Positions 12,560-26,854 are shown, counted from the first letter of the stretch. The stretch: DNA of 64,000 bases from Magicicada septendecula (GCA_034769895.1 JAWRYS010000707.1:1-64000), one strand, 5' to 3'. Program-made: numbers and translations. The notes: generated from the letters alone by a model not told the origin.

Positions 12560-12688
12560 TATGGTGTAAGGTGCTTCATTTGTTTTTCTTGCTGGTTAGT
12601 TTAATCTTTTCCTTCTTTCTTCCTTCATCAATGCTGTGTCGGTTATCTCTAACATCAGTCCCTTTTCGCAGTAATGTTTACATTTGGC

Positions 12689-13102
12689 TTACCCATGGTC
12701 CATAGGTTGATCTGCACTTGTTGTTCGGACTACTCTGGTGTTCATAACTAATTCTGTCCTTGTGGTATAGGTCTCTGTTTCCTTGTACAACAACTCTTCT
12801 AATACTATATGTCTATTAGTATTCATTATTACATCAACCGCTTTACCATTTCTTTTGTAGAACAGACATTTCAATGGTACATTTATTATTTGTTGTTTCG
12901 TTGATAATTTAGTGTACCTTTCTAATTTTGGTATATTCCATTTACTTATTGAGTTTTTCACGTGGTTACTTGTGGTTTCATAATAAGTTATTTCTAAAAT
13001 TTTGGTTGACCTCCTCCTATAATCATGGACATTTATGATTTCTTCATGGTCGGTCATTGGTATATTAAACATGTTTATTAATCCATTCTTCATCATCTCC
13101 AA
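12689..13102 (-). CDS. Unassigned ORF of array element, copy 2
   Basis: Identical translation to 6486-6899. Function unknown. Confidence 0.4.
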   Translation of the reverse strand: MEMMKNGLINMFNIPMTDHEEIINVHDYRRRSTKILEITYYETTSNHVKNSISKWNIPKLERYTKLSTKQQIINVPLKCLFYKRNGKAVDVIMNTNRHIVLEELLYKETETYTTRTELVMNTRVVRTTSADQPMDHG

Positions 13103-13143
13103 TCCTTCTCTTGTATTGATTACTTTCTTTCTATATATTTTTC

Positions 13144-13997
13144 TTATTTCTTGGTCTTCTTTTCCATGTATTTATTATTCTCTTTGTCGCTGTTATTTTT
13201 ATTTGCAGATAACAGTATACCTTTGTCTTCTGTAGTTTCTATTTCCTCCCTACCATCTTCTATTTTCTTATTTCCCGGTTTCCTGTTCTCATTCAATGTT
13301 TCTTTAATACCTTCAGAAACTCTGTCTAGTGTTTCGTTCACCTTCTTGAAACCATTATTTAATGTTTCCTTGATCTGATCGGTTTTGTAATTTGTTTCTT
13401 CCCATCTCTGATTCATTTCCGTTTTTGTCTGCTTTGCTTCTTTATGATACGCTATTAATTGTCGTTGTATAGTTTCATTGTTACTATCGATTTTGTGGTT
13501 CAGTGTTTCTATATCTTCTTTCATTTGTCTCAAGGTTTCGCTGGTTTTCTCATTACTTCTCTCTATTTTTTCGCTGATCAATTTATTCTCCTCCTTCATT
13601 TTCTGTGTCAAGGTTTCATTTAATGCTTCTATATTTCCATTAATGGTCTGCCTTAAATCTTCCTTAGTTCTGTCCAATTTTTTCTCCTGTTTTTTAAAAT
13701 TGTCATTAATTGACTCAAATTTCTTATTCAATTCTTCCTTGTTTTCTTGTTTATCCTCCTTTCTTCGTTCTTCCATTTGTTGGAACATTTCCATTAACCT
13801 GTCCAATTTTGTTTCTTCCGTGGTCCTGTTTGGCTCTGCTGGGGTTAATAATTCTTCCACATCTTCAACCGATGTTATTTCCCTTCTTCCATTCTGACGT
13901 CTTTCTCGGTCTCCTTTTCTAACTTCTCTGCTTCCTTGTCAGCCTCCTTCTCACGTAGCTTAGTCTGGTGTCTTGTGCTGTATTTTGCCGGTTCCAT
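13144..13997 (-). CDS. Coiled-coil gag-like ORF, copy 2
   Basis: Identical to 6941-7794, including the same switch of frame after the 40-codon N-terminal segment. That switch was therefore present before the units multiplied. Confidence 0.55.
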
Positions 13998-14145
13998 TTT
14001 CTGCAGCCGCCGCTAGAATCTATAGGGTTTAATTGTATAATTTCTTAATTATTCTAGCCCTACTAATTGGCGTGCCACTTTGTAACTTTCCGATTTATGG
14101 GGTTGTTAATGTCACCCTTAAGCCCCACTGTTGGGATCATCACTT

Positions 14146-17100
14146 TGCAACTTAGCGTTTTACGTGGGTTGTTAATTTTGTATTATTTGTTATTTACTTT
14201 TGTTAATATTTAATTAGTGTGCAGCGAGCCGGTTTATACTTTGTCTCAATACTTACTAGTTGACCGTATCTCTCGCCGCTCAGTTCAAATTTTTCCGCCT
14301 CGCCACCTGATTGGCTCTCGCTGTTTGACCGAGTCGACTTCGTTCACTACAGTATTTTTAATTATCTTGTTGATTCATCCTCTTCGTTCACTTCATAAAT
14401 ATTATTATATATATAAACTTTCACAATTGAACTTACTTTTATTTATCTTTCCCAAACGTTTCGAGGTGATGTTCCTCTTCCTCAGTGGGATTAAATACTG
14501 AATGTCATTTTAACAGTATAACGGTTATGGACTGGTGTGTGTGGTGGGGGTTGATGGTGGGAGGGAATTGGCGCTGAGGTTCAAATTGTGTATTTGGATC
14601 AATGTAGCAAATAGTGTATGTGATCTATAATGTAATTGTTCATTTAATATGTTGTTATTCCACACAACATGGAAATATTACACTACTTACCTAAAAGTAG
14701 AAAACTAAACACAGCTGAAAAATTTGAAATATACAGACATCACGCACTACAACCAAACAACATATTAAATGAACAATTACATTATAGATCACATACACTA
14801 TTCGATACATTGATCCAAACACACAATTTGAACCTCAGCGCCAATTCCGTCCCACCATCAACCCCCACCAAACACACCAGTCCATAACCGTTATACTGTT
14901 AAAATGACATTCAGTATTTAATCCCACTGAGGAAGAGGAACATCACCTCTAAACGTTTGGGAATGATAAATGAAAGTACAGTATTTTTATTTGTTATTTT
15001 CCAAATTCTTATGTTACCTTTGCTAAAATAATCAAACATACAACAATTTTATCGGTACGAAGATTTATTCAACACTTTCTTTGAATCATCAGGTCAATTA
15101 CAGTTAAAATGAAATATACATTTAATATCGCTCCGGCGTTTACAAGTTGCACAGTTGGCAATCCACTCAGTCTAATAGTAGAGACGCTTCATAATGGCGT
15201 ATGTTGTTTTTTCTGTTTATTATAAAATTATCTCAGGGTTACGTCCTTTGGACTACAGAAGTTTGATTATCGACTAATAAATGCACATAAATTATAATAT
15301 TCCTTATATCTAATACACAATAGTTGATATTTTAAAACATGAAAAGTAAGTTATTGGCAATGAGAATTCGTGGAAGCTTGGTTAAGTTCTTGTTACCAAT
15401 TTATGTTTCTAAAACTATTTCAATATAAAATCAAAATTCAGTGATTGATATTTTTTTTATCGAAAGTGATTGCATAATCAAGTTCAGTTCAAAAGTTAAT
15501 TTTGTGATCTGTGAAGTGAAAATAAGATAGTTCATTTAGTGTGGGTAATTGAAAGTTTTAGTTGGGGTGAAGTATTTAATTTATACTCATCGATTCCTGG
15601 ACGTAGCTTCTCTTGCGAACCTCTTCTGCTTCTGGAACACGTCTAAAAGTCCTTTCTTCTTTGGATTAGCTGAGATTCCCGTTCAAATGGTTGAAATCCA
15701 ATGTCCAGCTTCCATCAGTTCTTGTAGATGATCTTCTTCTTCAGGTTGAGTTAGGTCCATTCAGTTCTTCCTCCAGAATTGGTCGGGCATTAAATTAATT
15801 TACTTCCTTCCAAGTTTTGGCCATGATATTTGTTGTATAAATGTTTTAATTACTGGTCATCTCATCAATGGTTCAGTTAAATCTTCTTCTTACACTTCTT
15901 CTTTCCAAATTTGGAAACTTTTAAAGCTTTTAAAATTAATTTGGATTCGAGGGTTTCATACATCCACCCTCTATGCTGGTCAATAATGAAGTAATTAGAT
16001 TTCAACGGTCACTCTATGTAACAACCATGAGTTGCCATAGTTACCTTTCAAATTATACTAGTTCTCAATGGTCAACATCTTATAACATTGTTATAATCTA
16101 ACGTTTTATTTCTGTTCAAATATGTCAAAATCCTTTAAATTATGATTACTTCCTTATGCTAGTATTACTATTAATTATACTAACACCATTGTTCTGCTTC
16201 TTTACTAAAGATTATTTTGATACCCCTCATGGTTACTTTTGATTAGTTAATAACATTTTTCTTATTTTCTTATTGATATTTCTTTTGTAATTATTTTTAA
16301 ACTGAATAATATTTATACATTTTTATATCTGATACACTTACTTAATTACTTAAACATTTTATATACTCTAATTGACCCTTGGTTATTGTTTTCTTTTTAA
16401 ACTTATAAAATTTTCTCCTTCATGCTAGGCCTAAAACATAGGTTTCACAATACTCCTATTCCACCTTCTTTATAATTCATAAACTTTATTTATTGGTTCA
16501 TTGAACATTTTTTTTATAGAAACAGATAAACAAAAAAACATTGGTGCTTTTAACAACACACCTTTTATTATTAAAATATTTCTTACCAGGTTCAAGCATG
16601 AAATTAAACTTCTAACTGTTATTGGTTTCTTGCTTCTATCTCACCTATCTTCTAAGTTAATTAATTCTATGGTTTTTTACAATAATGAAACTTTTATAAT
16701 AATAATTTTTAACAGTACCTTACACAATATAACTCACTTACAAATTCCTTCACTAAAATATATTGTCTGCTTCTCCTGTCTTCCACTCTAATAATTTAAC
16801 TTTTACCTTATTTTTTGTAATTCTTAATTTCTATCACTTAACTTTTGGTTTTGAATGATTGTCTTTATTCAGCTCAATTATAACTTACTTGTTTTCTGAC
16901 TAGTTTATATTTTAATAGGGTATTTTTTATTTCTAACTTCCTATCTTATATTTATAAATTCATGTTTCTTTGCTTTTCTTTTAACATACATAATATCTCT
17001 AGTTTATTTTTTATAGTTTATTTTTTACATTTATGCCCTATCTGTTTTAGTGCATTTACTTTACATATTATTTGTTAGTTACATCTTTGGGTTACTTCTT

Positions 17101-18375
17101 GGTTTCTCATTCCTTCCTTCTTGTTTCTATTTTCTTGTTTTCTCCAATCTATTGGGTCAAGTCATAGTCAGTTTCTTAGTCAATTGTTAATTCGTAGTAG
17201 GGTCATTAATCTTCAAGTTATAAGTTTTTTAACATTTCTTCCTACCTTCAGCTTTTTCTTTTACTAATTAGTGGTATTTTGCGCTATCTTATGTCATGTT
17301 ACATCATGGATCGCCGCCAAAATTGATTATTTCAAAAAATAAAGATTGTTTTTCTGAAATCATCAACATAGTTTATTAAATCAAGTTGTTATTATTATGG
17401 AATTCATCCATCGTTATTGTTTTCTTTAGTTTATCTTTATTAATTCATGGTTCATGATACTGGAAATGATATTATTCTCCTCCTTTATTCTTTTATTATG
17501 AGTGTTATCCCTTGTATGTTTTATCTCCCTAAAATTTTCTGCTTTTCCATTCATATAAATTGGTACTAGCCAGAGGGCACATGTGGCTCTATTACTCTGC
17601 TATCCATTTATACACATTTTGAGTTCAGAGGTCATGCCTATCTACTCAATAAAATCAAATGATTGTTGGACGTATCTCAACATAAAATCATCATATAACA
17701 ATATTAATAATAATAATAGTCGTCTATTTTCGACTCATATAATATAAATATAATAAAACACTCTTGGGATTACTTATTCTGTTTTTTCCCTTATCATGAC
17801 CTTCTCTTCTCATTGATTTATTTGGATTCCTTCTCTATGTCTGTGGCAATGTTCTTAACATATTTTGCATGGTTTTTTTGATTTTCTTCATATGATAGTT
17901 ATTTTGTTTGTTATCATTTAACTCCTCATTTATAATTAATATTAGCATTGTAGCTGTTTTCTGGTTTACTTATACATTTTTCATCATTGATAGTCCGTTT
18001 AGTACGTCATTGTCATTCTTTATTTGACTGTCTTGTTGGTTCTTTTTTAGAATGTTAATTCTTTATGATCCCCTTTCACAATAGGGTTTATTTAATGATG
18101 TTAAGTAATGTCATCACTTTTGTTAAATGTTAGTATTTTATTTCAGTTTTTAATGATACTTCATTATAAAAAAATAATTTTTTTTTTCAAAATTTACTTG
18201 TTTCACTTAATTAGTTTCACTCACTTGGTTGTAAGTTGTTCTTACTTGTATTTTTTGAATTTTGGTAATTATTTATTCTCAGAATTCTTTTTTCATTCAT
18301 AAATTAATTGTTTCAAAATTTTATTTGTAAGCTGTTCTTACTTTTTTAGAATTTGGATAATGTTTTATTCTTACA
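14146..18375 (-). repeat. LTR copy 3 of array element
   Basis: 4230 bp, near-identical to copies 1 and 2, with a few SNPs (for example ATTCTTAATT near 16822 where copies 1 and 2 have ATTATTAATT). Copy 4 shares several of these SNPs, so copies 3 and 4 are closest relatives. Confidence 0.7.
14451..14961. repeat. Penelope-derived palindrome, copy 3
   Basis: Same structure as 2045-2555. Confidence 0.85.
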
Positions 18376-18381
18376 ATTCTT

Positions 18382-18762
18382 TTAACTTTCTTCCACTTCC
18401 TCATAATATTTCTTCAAAGAAGACTGGTTGTAAGTCCCTTTGATTCTTTTGGTAGTTATTTCACTTATGACATATGTGTTATTATTGTTATTTTTAACAA
18501 TGATATAGGGGCCGTTGTAAAGTAATAATAATTTCTTCGTGATACCTTCTCTTGAACTAGGTAGCTCTCTGTTCCGTATTAACACTTTTTCTCCCTCTTG
18601 ATATTGTATTGGTTTAGGTAGGATTTTGTGATATTTTTCCTTCTTCTTTTCTACTTGTTCCACTATCTTGCTGTAGAATCTTGCATTATCGAACTGGTAT
18701 TCAGGGTTGGTGGGGAAATTAATAAGTTCTTCTATTGCTCGAGGTGGTGGTTTTCCATACAT
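18382..18762 (-). pseudogene. Integrase C-terminal fragment, copy 3
   Basis: Same as copy 1 except for one substitution (I to V in NTYVISE), shared with copy 4 at 24583-24963. Confidence 0.75.
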
Positions 18763-18891
18763 TATGGTGTAAGGTGCTTCATTTGTTTTTCTTGCTGGTT
18801 AGTTTAATCTTTTCCTTCTTTCTTCCTTCATCAATGCTGTGTCGGTTATCTCTAACATCAGTCCCTTTTCGCAGTAATGTTTACATTTGGC

Positions 18892-19305
18892 TTACCCATG
18901 GTCCATAGGTTGATCTGCACTTGTTGTTCGGACTACTCTGGTGTTCATAACTAATTCTGTCCTTGTGGTATAGGTCTCTGTTTCCTTGTACAACAACTCT
19001 TCTAATACTATATGTCTATTAGTATTCATTATTACATCAACCGCTTTACCATTTCTTTTGTAGAACAGACATTTCAATGGTACATTTATTATTTGTTGTT
19101 TCGTTGATAATTTAGTGTACCTTTCTAATTTTGGTATATTCCATTTACTTATTGAGTTTTTCACGTGGTTACTTGTGGTTTCATAATAAGTTATTTCTAA
19201 AATTTTGGTTGACCTCCTCCTATAATCATGGACATTTATGATTTCTTCATGGTCGGTCATTGGTATATTAAACATGTTTATTAATCCATTCTTCATCATC
19301 TCCAA
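18892..19305 (-). CDS. Unassigned ORF of array element, copy 3
   Basis: Identical translation to 6486-6899. Function unknown. Confidence 0.4.
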   Translation of the reverse strand: MEMMKNGLINMFNIPMTDHEEIINVHDYRRRSTKILEITYYETTSNHVKNSISKWNIPKLERYTKLSTKQQIINVPLKCLFYKRNGKAVDVIMNTNRHIVLEELLYKETETYTTRTELVMNTRVVRTTSADQPMDHG

Positions 19306-19346
19306 TCCTTCTCTTGTATTGATTACTTTCTTTCTATATATTTTTC

Positions 19347-20198
19347 TTATTTCTTGGTCTTCTTTTCCATGTATTTATTATTCTCTTTGTCGCTGTTATT
19401 TTTATTTGCAGATAACAGTATACCTTTGTCTTCTGTAGTTTCTATTTCCTCCCTACCATCTTCTATTTTCTTATTTCCCGGTTTCCTGTTCTCATTCAAT
19501 GTTTCTTTAATACCTTCAGAACTCTGTCTAGTGTTTCGTTCACCTTCTTGAAACCATTATTTAATGTTTCCTTGATCTGATCGGTTTTGTAATTTGTTTC
19601 TTCCCATCTCTGATTCATTTCCGTTTTTGTCTGCTTTGCTTCTTTATGATACGCTATTAATTGTCGTTGTATAGTTTCATTGTTACTATCGATTTTGTGG
19701 TTCAGTGTTTCTATATCTTCTTTCATTTGTCTCAAGGTTTCGCTGGTTTTCTCATTACTTCTCTCTATTTTTTCGCTGATCAATTTATTCTCCTCCTTCA
19801 TTTTCTGTGTCAAGGTTTCATTTAATGCTTCTATATTTCCATTAATGGTCTGCCTTAAATCTTCCTTAGTTCTGTCCAATTTTTTCTCCTGTTTTTAAAA
19901 TTGTCATTAATTGACTCAAATTTCTTATTCAATTCTTCCTTGTTTTCTTGTTTATCCTCCTTTCTTCGTTCTTCCATTTGTTGGAACATTTCCATTAACC
20001 TGTCCAATTTTGTTTCTTCCGTGGTCCTGTTTGGCTCTGCTGGGGTTAATAATTCTTCCACATCTTCAACCGATGTTATTTCCCTTCTTCCATTCTGACG
20101 TCTTTCTCGGTCTCCTTTTCTAACTTCTCTGCTTCCTTGTCAGCCTCCTTCTCACGTAGCTTAGTCTGGTGTCTTGTGCTGTATTTTGCCGGTTCCAT
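19347..20198 (-). pseudogene. Coiled-coil gag-like ORF, copy 3, broken
   Basis: Same gene as 6941-7794, but two single-base deletions (near 19520, and in a T run near 19895) cut the coiled-coil frame into pieces. The neighbouring copies lack these changes. They fall in a stretch of the array where many one-base deletions cluster, so sequencing or assembly error is a real alternative to decay. Confidence 0.6.
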
Positions 20199-20345
20199 TT
20201 TCTGCAGCCGCCGCTAGAATCTATAGGTTTAATTGTATAATTTCTTAATTATTCTAGCCCTACTAATTGGCGTGCCACTTTGTAACTTTCCGATTTATGG
20301 GGTTGTTAATGTCACCCTTAAGCCCCACTGTTGGGATCATCACTT

Positions 20346-23300
20346 TGCAACTTAGCGTTTTACGTGGGTTGTTAATTTTGTATTATTTGTTATTTACTTT
20401 TGTTAATATTTAATTAGTGTGCAGCGAGCCCGGTTTATACTTTGTCTCAATACTTACTAGTTGACCGTATCTCTCGCCGCTCAGTTCAAATTTTTCCGCC
20501 TCGCCACCTGATTGGCTCTCGCTGTTTGACCGAGTCGACTTCGTTCACTACAGTATTTTTAATTATCTTGTTGATTCATCCTCTTCGTTCACTTCATAAA
20601 TATTATTATATATATAAACTTTCACAATTGAACTTACTTTTATTTATCTTCCCAAACGTTTCGAGGTGATGTTCCTCTTCCTCAGTGGGATTAAATACTG
20701 AATGTCATTTTAACAGTATAACGGTTATGGACTGGTGTGTGTGGTGGGGGTTGATGGTGGGAGGGAATTGGCGCTGAGGTTCAAATTGTGTATTTGGATC
20801 AATGTAGCAAATAGTGTATGTGATCTATAATGTAATTGTTCATTTAATATGTTGTTATTCCACACAACATGGAAATATTACACTACTTACCTAAAAGTAG
20901 AAAACTAAACACAGCTGAAAAATTTGAAATATACAGACATCACGCACTACAACCAAACAACATATTAAATGAACAATTACATTATAGATCACATACACTA
21001 TTCGATACATTGATCCAAACACACAATTTGAACCTCAGCGCCAATTCCGTCCCACCATCAACCCCCACCAAACACACCAGTCCATAACCGTTATACTGTT
21101 AAAATGACATTCAGTATTTAATCCCACTGAGGAAGAGGAACATCACCTCTAAACGTTTGGGAATGATAAATGAAAGTACAGTATTTTTATTTGTTATTTT
21201 CAAATTCTTATGTTACCTTTGCTAAAATAATCAAACATACAACAATTTTATCGGTACGAAGATTTATTCAACACTTTCTTTGAATCATCAGGTCAATTAC
21301 AGTTAAAATGAAATATACATTTAATATCGCTCCGGCGTTTACAAGTTGCACAGTTGGCAATCCACTCAGTCTAATAGTAGAGACGCTTCATAATGGCGTA
21401 TGTTGTTTTTTCTGTTTATTATAAAATTATCTCAGGGTTACGTCCTTTGGACTACAGAAGTTTGATTATCGACTAATAAATGCACATAAATTATAATATT
21501 CCTTATATCTAATACACAATAGTTGATATTTTAAAACATGAAAAGTAAGTTATTGGCAATGAGAATTCGTGGAAGCTTGGTTAAGTTCTTGTTACCAATT
21601 TATGTTTCTAAAACTATTTCAATATAAAATCAAAATTCAGTGATTGATATTTTTTTTATCGAAAGTGATTGCATAATCAAGTTCAGTTCAAAAGTTAATT
21701 TTGTGATCTGTGAAGTGAAAATAAGATAGTTCATTTAGTGTGGGTAATTGAAAGTTTTAGTTGGGGTGAAGTATTTAATTATACTCATCGATTCCTGGAC
21801 GTAGCTTCTCTTGCGAACCTCTTCTGCTTCTGGAACACATCTAAAAGTCCTTTCTTCTTTGGATTAGCTGAGATTCCCGTTCAAATGGTTGAAATCCAAT
21901 GTCCAGCTTCATCAGTTCTTGTAGATGATCTTCTTCTTCAGGTTGAGTTAGGTCCATTCAGTTCTTCCTCCAGAATTGGTCGGGCATTAAATTAATTTAC
22001 TTCCTTCCAAGTTTTGGCCATGATATTTGTTGTATAAATGTTTTAATTACTGGTCATCTCATCAAAGGTTCAGTTAAATCTTCTCTTACACTTCTTCTTT
22101 CCAAATTTGGAAACTTTTAAAGCTTTTAAAATTAATTTGGATTCGAGGGTTTCATACATCCACCCTCTATGCTGGTCAATAATGAAGTAATTAGATTTCA
22201 ACGGTCACTCTATGTAACAACCATGAGTTGCCATAGTTACCTTTCAATTATACTAGTTCTCAATGGTCAACATCTTTAACATTGTTATAATCTAACGTTT
22301 ATTTCTGTTCAAATATGTCAAAATCCTTTAAATTATGATTACTTCCTTATGCTAGTATTACTATTAATTATACTAATACTAACACCATTGTTCTGCTTCT
22401 TTACTAAAGATTATTTTGATACCCCTCATGGTTACTTTTGATTAGTTAATAACATTTTTCTTATTTTCTTATTGATATTTCTTTTGTAATTATTTTTAAA
22501 CTGAATAATATTTATACATTTTTATATCTGATACACTTACTTAATTACTTAAACATTTTATATACTCTAATTGACCCTTGGTTATTGTTTTCTTTTTAAA
22601 CTTATAAAATTCTCTCCTTCATGCTAGGCCTAAAACATAGGTTTCACAGTACTCCTATTCCACCTTCTTTATAATTCATAAACTTTATTTATTGGTTCAT
22701 TGAACATTTTTTTTATAGAAACAGATAAACAAAAAAACATTGGTGCTTTTAACAACACACCTTTTATTATTAAAATATTTCTTACCAGGTTCAAGCCTGA
22801 AATTAAACTTCTAACTGTTATTGGTTTCTTGCTTCTATCTCACCTATCTTCTAAGTTAATTAATTCTATGGTTTTTTACAATAATGAAACTTTTATAATA
22901 ATAATTTTTAACAGTACCTTACACAATATAACTCACTTACAAATTCCTTCACTAAAATATAGTGTCTGCTTCTCCTGTCTTCCACTCTAATAATTTAACT
23001 TTTACCTTATTTTTTGTAATTCTTAATTTCTATCACTTAACTTTTGGTTTTGAATGATTGTCTTTATTCAGCTCAATTATAACTTACTTGTTTTCTGACT
23101 AGTTTATATTTTAATAGGGTATTTTTTATTTCTAACTTCCTATCTTATATTTATAAATTCATGTTTCTTTGCTTTTCTTTTAACATACATAATATCTCTA
23201 GTTTATTTTTTATAGTTTATTTTTTACATTTATGCCCTATCTGTTTTAGTGCATTTACTTTACATATTATTTGTTAGTTACATCTTTGGGTTACTTCTTG

Positions 23301-24576
23301 GTTTCTCATTCCTTCCTTCTTGTTTCTATTTTCTTGTTTTCTCCAATCTATTGGGTCAAGTCATAGTCAGTTTCTTAGTCAATTGTTATTTCGTAGTAGG
23401 GTCATTAATCTTCAAGTTATAAGTTTTTTAACATTTCTTCCTACCTTCAGCTTTTTCTTTTACTAATTAGTGGTATTTTGCGCTATCTTATGTCATGTTA
23501 CATCATGGATCGCCGCCAAAATTGATTATTTCAAAAAATAAAGATTGTTTTTCTGAAATCATCAACATAGTTTATTAAATCAAGTTGTTATTATTATGGA
23601 ATTCATCCATCGTTATTGTTTTCTTTAGTTTATCTTTATTAATTCATGGTTCATGATACTGGAAATGATATTATTCTCCTCCTTTATTCTTTTATTATGA
23701 GTGTTATCCCTTGTATGTTTTATCTCCCTAAAATTTTCTGCTTTTCCATTCATATAAATTGGTACTAGCCAGAGGGCACATGTGGCTCTATTACTCTGCT
23801 ATCCATTTATACACATTTTGAGTTCAGAGGTCATGCCTATCTACTCAATAAAATCAAATGATTGTTGGACGTATCTCAACATAAAATCATCATATAACAA
23901 TATTAATAATAATAATAGTCGTCTATTTTCGACTCATATAATATAAATATAATAAAACACTCTTGGGATTACTTATTCTGTTTTTTTCCCTTATCATGAC
24001 CTTCTCTTCTCATTGATTTATTTGGATTCCTTCTCTATGTCTGTGGCAATGTTCTTAACATATTTTGCATGGTTTTTTTGATTTTCTTCATATGATAGTT
24101 ATTTTGTTTGTTATCATTTAACTCCTCATTTATAATTAATATTAGCATTGTAGCTGTTTTCTGGTTTACTTATACATTTTTCATCATTGATAGTCCGTTT
24201 AGTACGTCATTGTCATTCTTTATTTGACTGTCTTGTTGGTTCTTTTTTAGAATGTTAATTCTTTATGATCCCCTTTCACAATAGGGTTTATTTAATGATG
24301 TTAAGTAATGTCATCACTTTTGTTAAATGTTAGTATTTTATTTCAGTTTTTAATGATACTTCATTATAAAAAAATAATTTTTTTTTTTCAAAATTTACTT
24401 GTTTCACTTAATTAGTTTCACTCACTTGGTTGTAAGTTGTTCTTACTTGTATTTTTTGAATTTTGGTAATTATTTATTCTCAGAATTCTTTTTTCATTCA
24501 TAAATTAATTGTTTCAAAATTTTATTTGTAAGCTGTTCTTACTTTTTTAGAATTTGGATAATGTTTTATTCTTACA
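20346..24576 (-). repeat. LTR copy 4 of array element
   Basis: 4231 bp. Same as other copies but with a run of one-base indels between about 20400 and 22320 (near 20431, 20650, 21200, 21779, 21910, 22083, 22246, 22276, 22300) and a 6-bp gain (TAATAC repeat) near 22370. Confidence 0.7.
20651..21161. repeat. Penelope-derived palindrome, copy 4
   Basis: Same structure as 2045-2555. Confidence 0.85.
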
Positions 24577-24582
24577 ATTCTT

Positions 24583-24963
24583 TTAACTTTCTTCCACTTC
24601 CTCATAATATTTCTTCAAAGAAGACTGGTTGTAAGTCCCTTTGATTCTTTTGGTAGTTATTTCACTTATGACATATGTGTTATTATTGTTATTTTTAACA
24701 ATGATATAGGGGCCGTTGTAAAGTAATAATAATTTCTTCGTGATACCTTCTCTTGAACTAGGTAGCTCTCTGTTCCGTATTAACACTTTTTCTCCCTCTT
24801 GATATTGTATTGGTTTAGGTAGGATTTTGTGATATTTTTCCTTCTTCTTTTCTACTTGTTCCACTATCTTGCTGTAGAATCTTGCATTATCGAACTGGTA
24901 TTCAGGGTTGGTGGGGAAATTAATAAGTTCTTCTATTGCTCGAGGTGGTGGTTTTCCATACAT
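24583..24963 (-). pseudogene. Integrase C-terminal fragment, copy 4
   Basis: Same translation as copy 3 at 18382-18762. Confidence 0.75.
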
Positions 24964-24999
24964 TATGGTGTAAGGTGCTTCATTTGTTTTTCTTGCTGG

Positions 25000-25506
25000 T
25001 TAGTTTAATCTTTTCCTTCTTTCTTCCTTCATCAATGCTGTGTCGGTTATCTCTAACATCAGTCCCTTTTTCGCAGTAATGTTTACATTTGGCTTACCCA
25101 TGGTCCTAGGTTGATCTGCACTTGTTGTTCGGACTACTCTGGTGTTCATAACTAATTCTGTCCTTGTGGTATAGGTCTCTGTTTCCTTGTACAACAACTC
25201 TTCTAATACTATATGTCTATTAGTATTCATTATTACATCAACCGCTTTACCATTTCTTTTGTAGAACAGACATTTCAATGGTACATTTATTATTTGTTGT
25301 TTCGTTGATAATTTAGTGTACCTTTCTAATTTTGGTATATTCCATTTACTTATTGAGTTTTTCACGTGGTTACTTGTGGTTTCATAATAAGTTATTTCTA
25401 AAATTTTGGTTGACCTCCTCCTATAATCATGGACATTTATGATTTCTTCATGGTCGGTCATTGGTATATTAAACATGTTTATTAATCCATTCTTCATCAT
25501 CTCCAA
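25000..25506 (-). CDS. Unassigned ORF of array element, copy 4, extended
   Basis: Same start as the other copies, but two compensating one-base indels (loss near 25106, gain near 25070) bypass the usual stop. The frame then runs on to 168 codons, ending KPNVNITAKKG...EERRKRLN just before the in-frame TAA that precedes the integrase tail. This shows that the ORF and the integrase tail can be read almost as one frame, which hints at an ancestral polyprotein. The extension depends on two single-base differences that may be sequencing errors. Confidence 0.35.
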   Translation of the reverse strand: MEMMKNGLINMFNIPMTDHEEIINVHDYRRRSTKILEITYYETTSNHVKNSISKWNIPKLERYTKLSTKQQIINVPLKCLFYKRNGKAVDVIMNTNRHIVLEELLYKETETYTTRTELVMNTRVVRTTSADQPRTMGKPNVNITAKKGLMLEITDTALMKEERRKRLN

Positions 25507-25547
25507 TCCTTCTCTTGTATTGATTACTTTCTTTCTATATATTTTTC

Positions 25548-26401
25548 TTATTTCTTGGTCTTCTTTTCCATGTATTTATTATTCTCTTTGTCGCTGTTAT
25601 TTTTATTTGCAGATAACAGTATACCTTTGTCTTCTGTAGTTTCTATTTCCTCCCTACCATCTTCTATTTTCTTATTTCCCGGTTTCCTGTTCTCATTCAA
25701 TGTTTCTTTAATACCTTCAGAAACTCTGTCTAGTGTTTCGTTCACCTTCTTGAAACCATTATTTAATGTTTCCTTGATCTGATCGGTTTTGTAATTTGTT
25801 TCTTCCCATCTCTGATTCATTTCCGTTTTTGTCTGCTTTGCTTCTTTATGATACGCTATTAATTGTCGTTGTATAGTTTCATTGTTACTATCGATTTTGT
25901 GGTTCAGTGTTTCTATATCTTCTTTCATTTGTCTCAAGGTTTCGCTGGTTTTCTCATTACTTCTCTCTATTTTTTCGCTGATCAATTTATTCTCCTCCTT
26001 CATTTTCTGTGTCAAGGTTTCATTTAATGCTTCTATATTTCCATTAATGGTCTGCCTTAAATCTTCCTTAGTTCTGTCCAATTTTTTCTCCTGTTTTTTA
26101 AAATTGTCATTAATTGACTCAAATTTCTTATTCAATTCTTCCTTGTTTTCTTGTTTATCCTCCTTTCTTCGTTCTTCCATTTGTTGGAACATTTCCATTA
26201 ACCTGTCCAATTTTGTTTCTTCCGTGGTCCTGTTTGGCTCTGCTGGGGTTAATAATTCTTCCACATCTTCAACCGATGTTATTTCCCTTCTTCCATTCTG
26301 ACGTCTTTCTCGGTCTCCTTTTCTAACTTCTCTGCTTCCTTGTCAGCCTCCTTCTCACGTAGCTTAGTCTGGTGTCTTGTGCTGTATTTTGCCGGTTCCA
26401 T
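25548..26401 (-). CDS. Coiled-coil gag-like ORF, copy 4
   Basis: Identical to 6941-7794, two-frame structure included. Confidence 0.55.
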
Positions 26402-26854
26402 TTTCTGCAGCCGCCGCTAGAATCTATAGGGTTTAATTGTATAATTTCTTAATTATTCTAGCCCTACTAATTGGCGTGCCACTTTGTAACTTTCCGATTT
26501 ATGGGGTTGTTAATGTCATCCTTAAGCCCCACTGTTGGGATCATCACTTTGCAACTTAGCGTTTTACGTGGGTTGTTAATTTTGTATTATTTGTTATTTA
26601 CTTTTGTTAATATTTAATTAGTGTGCAGCGAGCCGGTTTATACTTTGTCTCAATACTTACTAGTTGACCGTATCTCTCGCCGCTCAGTTCAAATTTTTCC
26701 GCCTCGCCACCTGATTGGCTCTCGCTGTTTGACCGAGTCGACTTCGTTCACTACAGTATTTTTAATTATCTTGTTGATTCATCCTCTTCGTTCACTTCAT
26801 AAATATTATTATATATATAAACTTTCACAATTGAACTTACTTTTATTTATCTTT

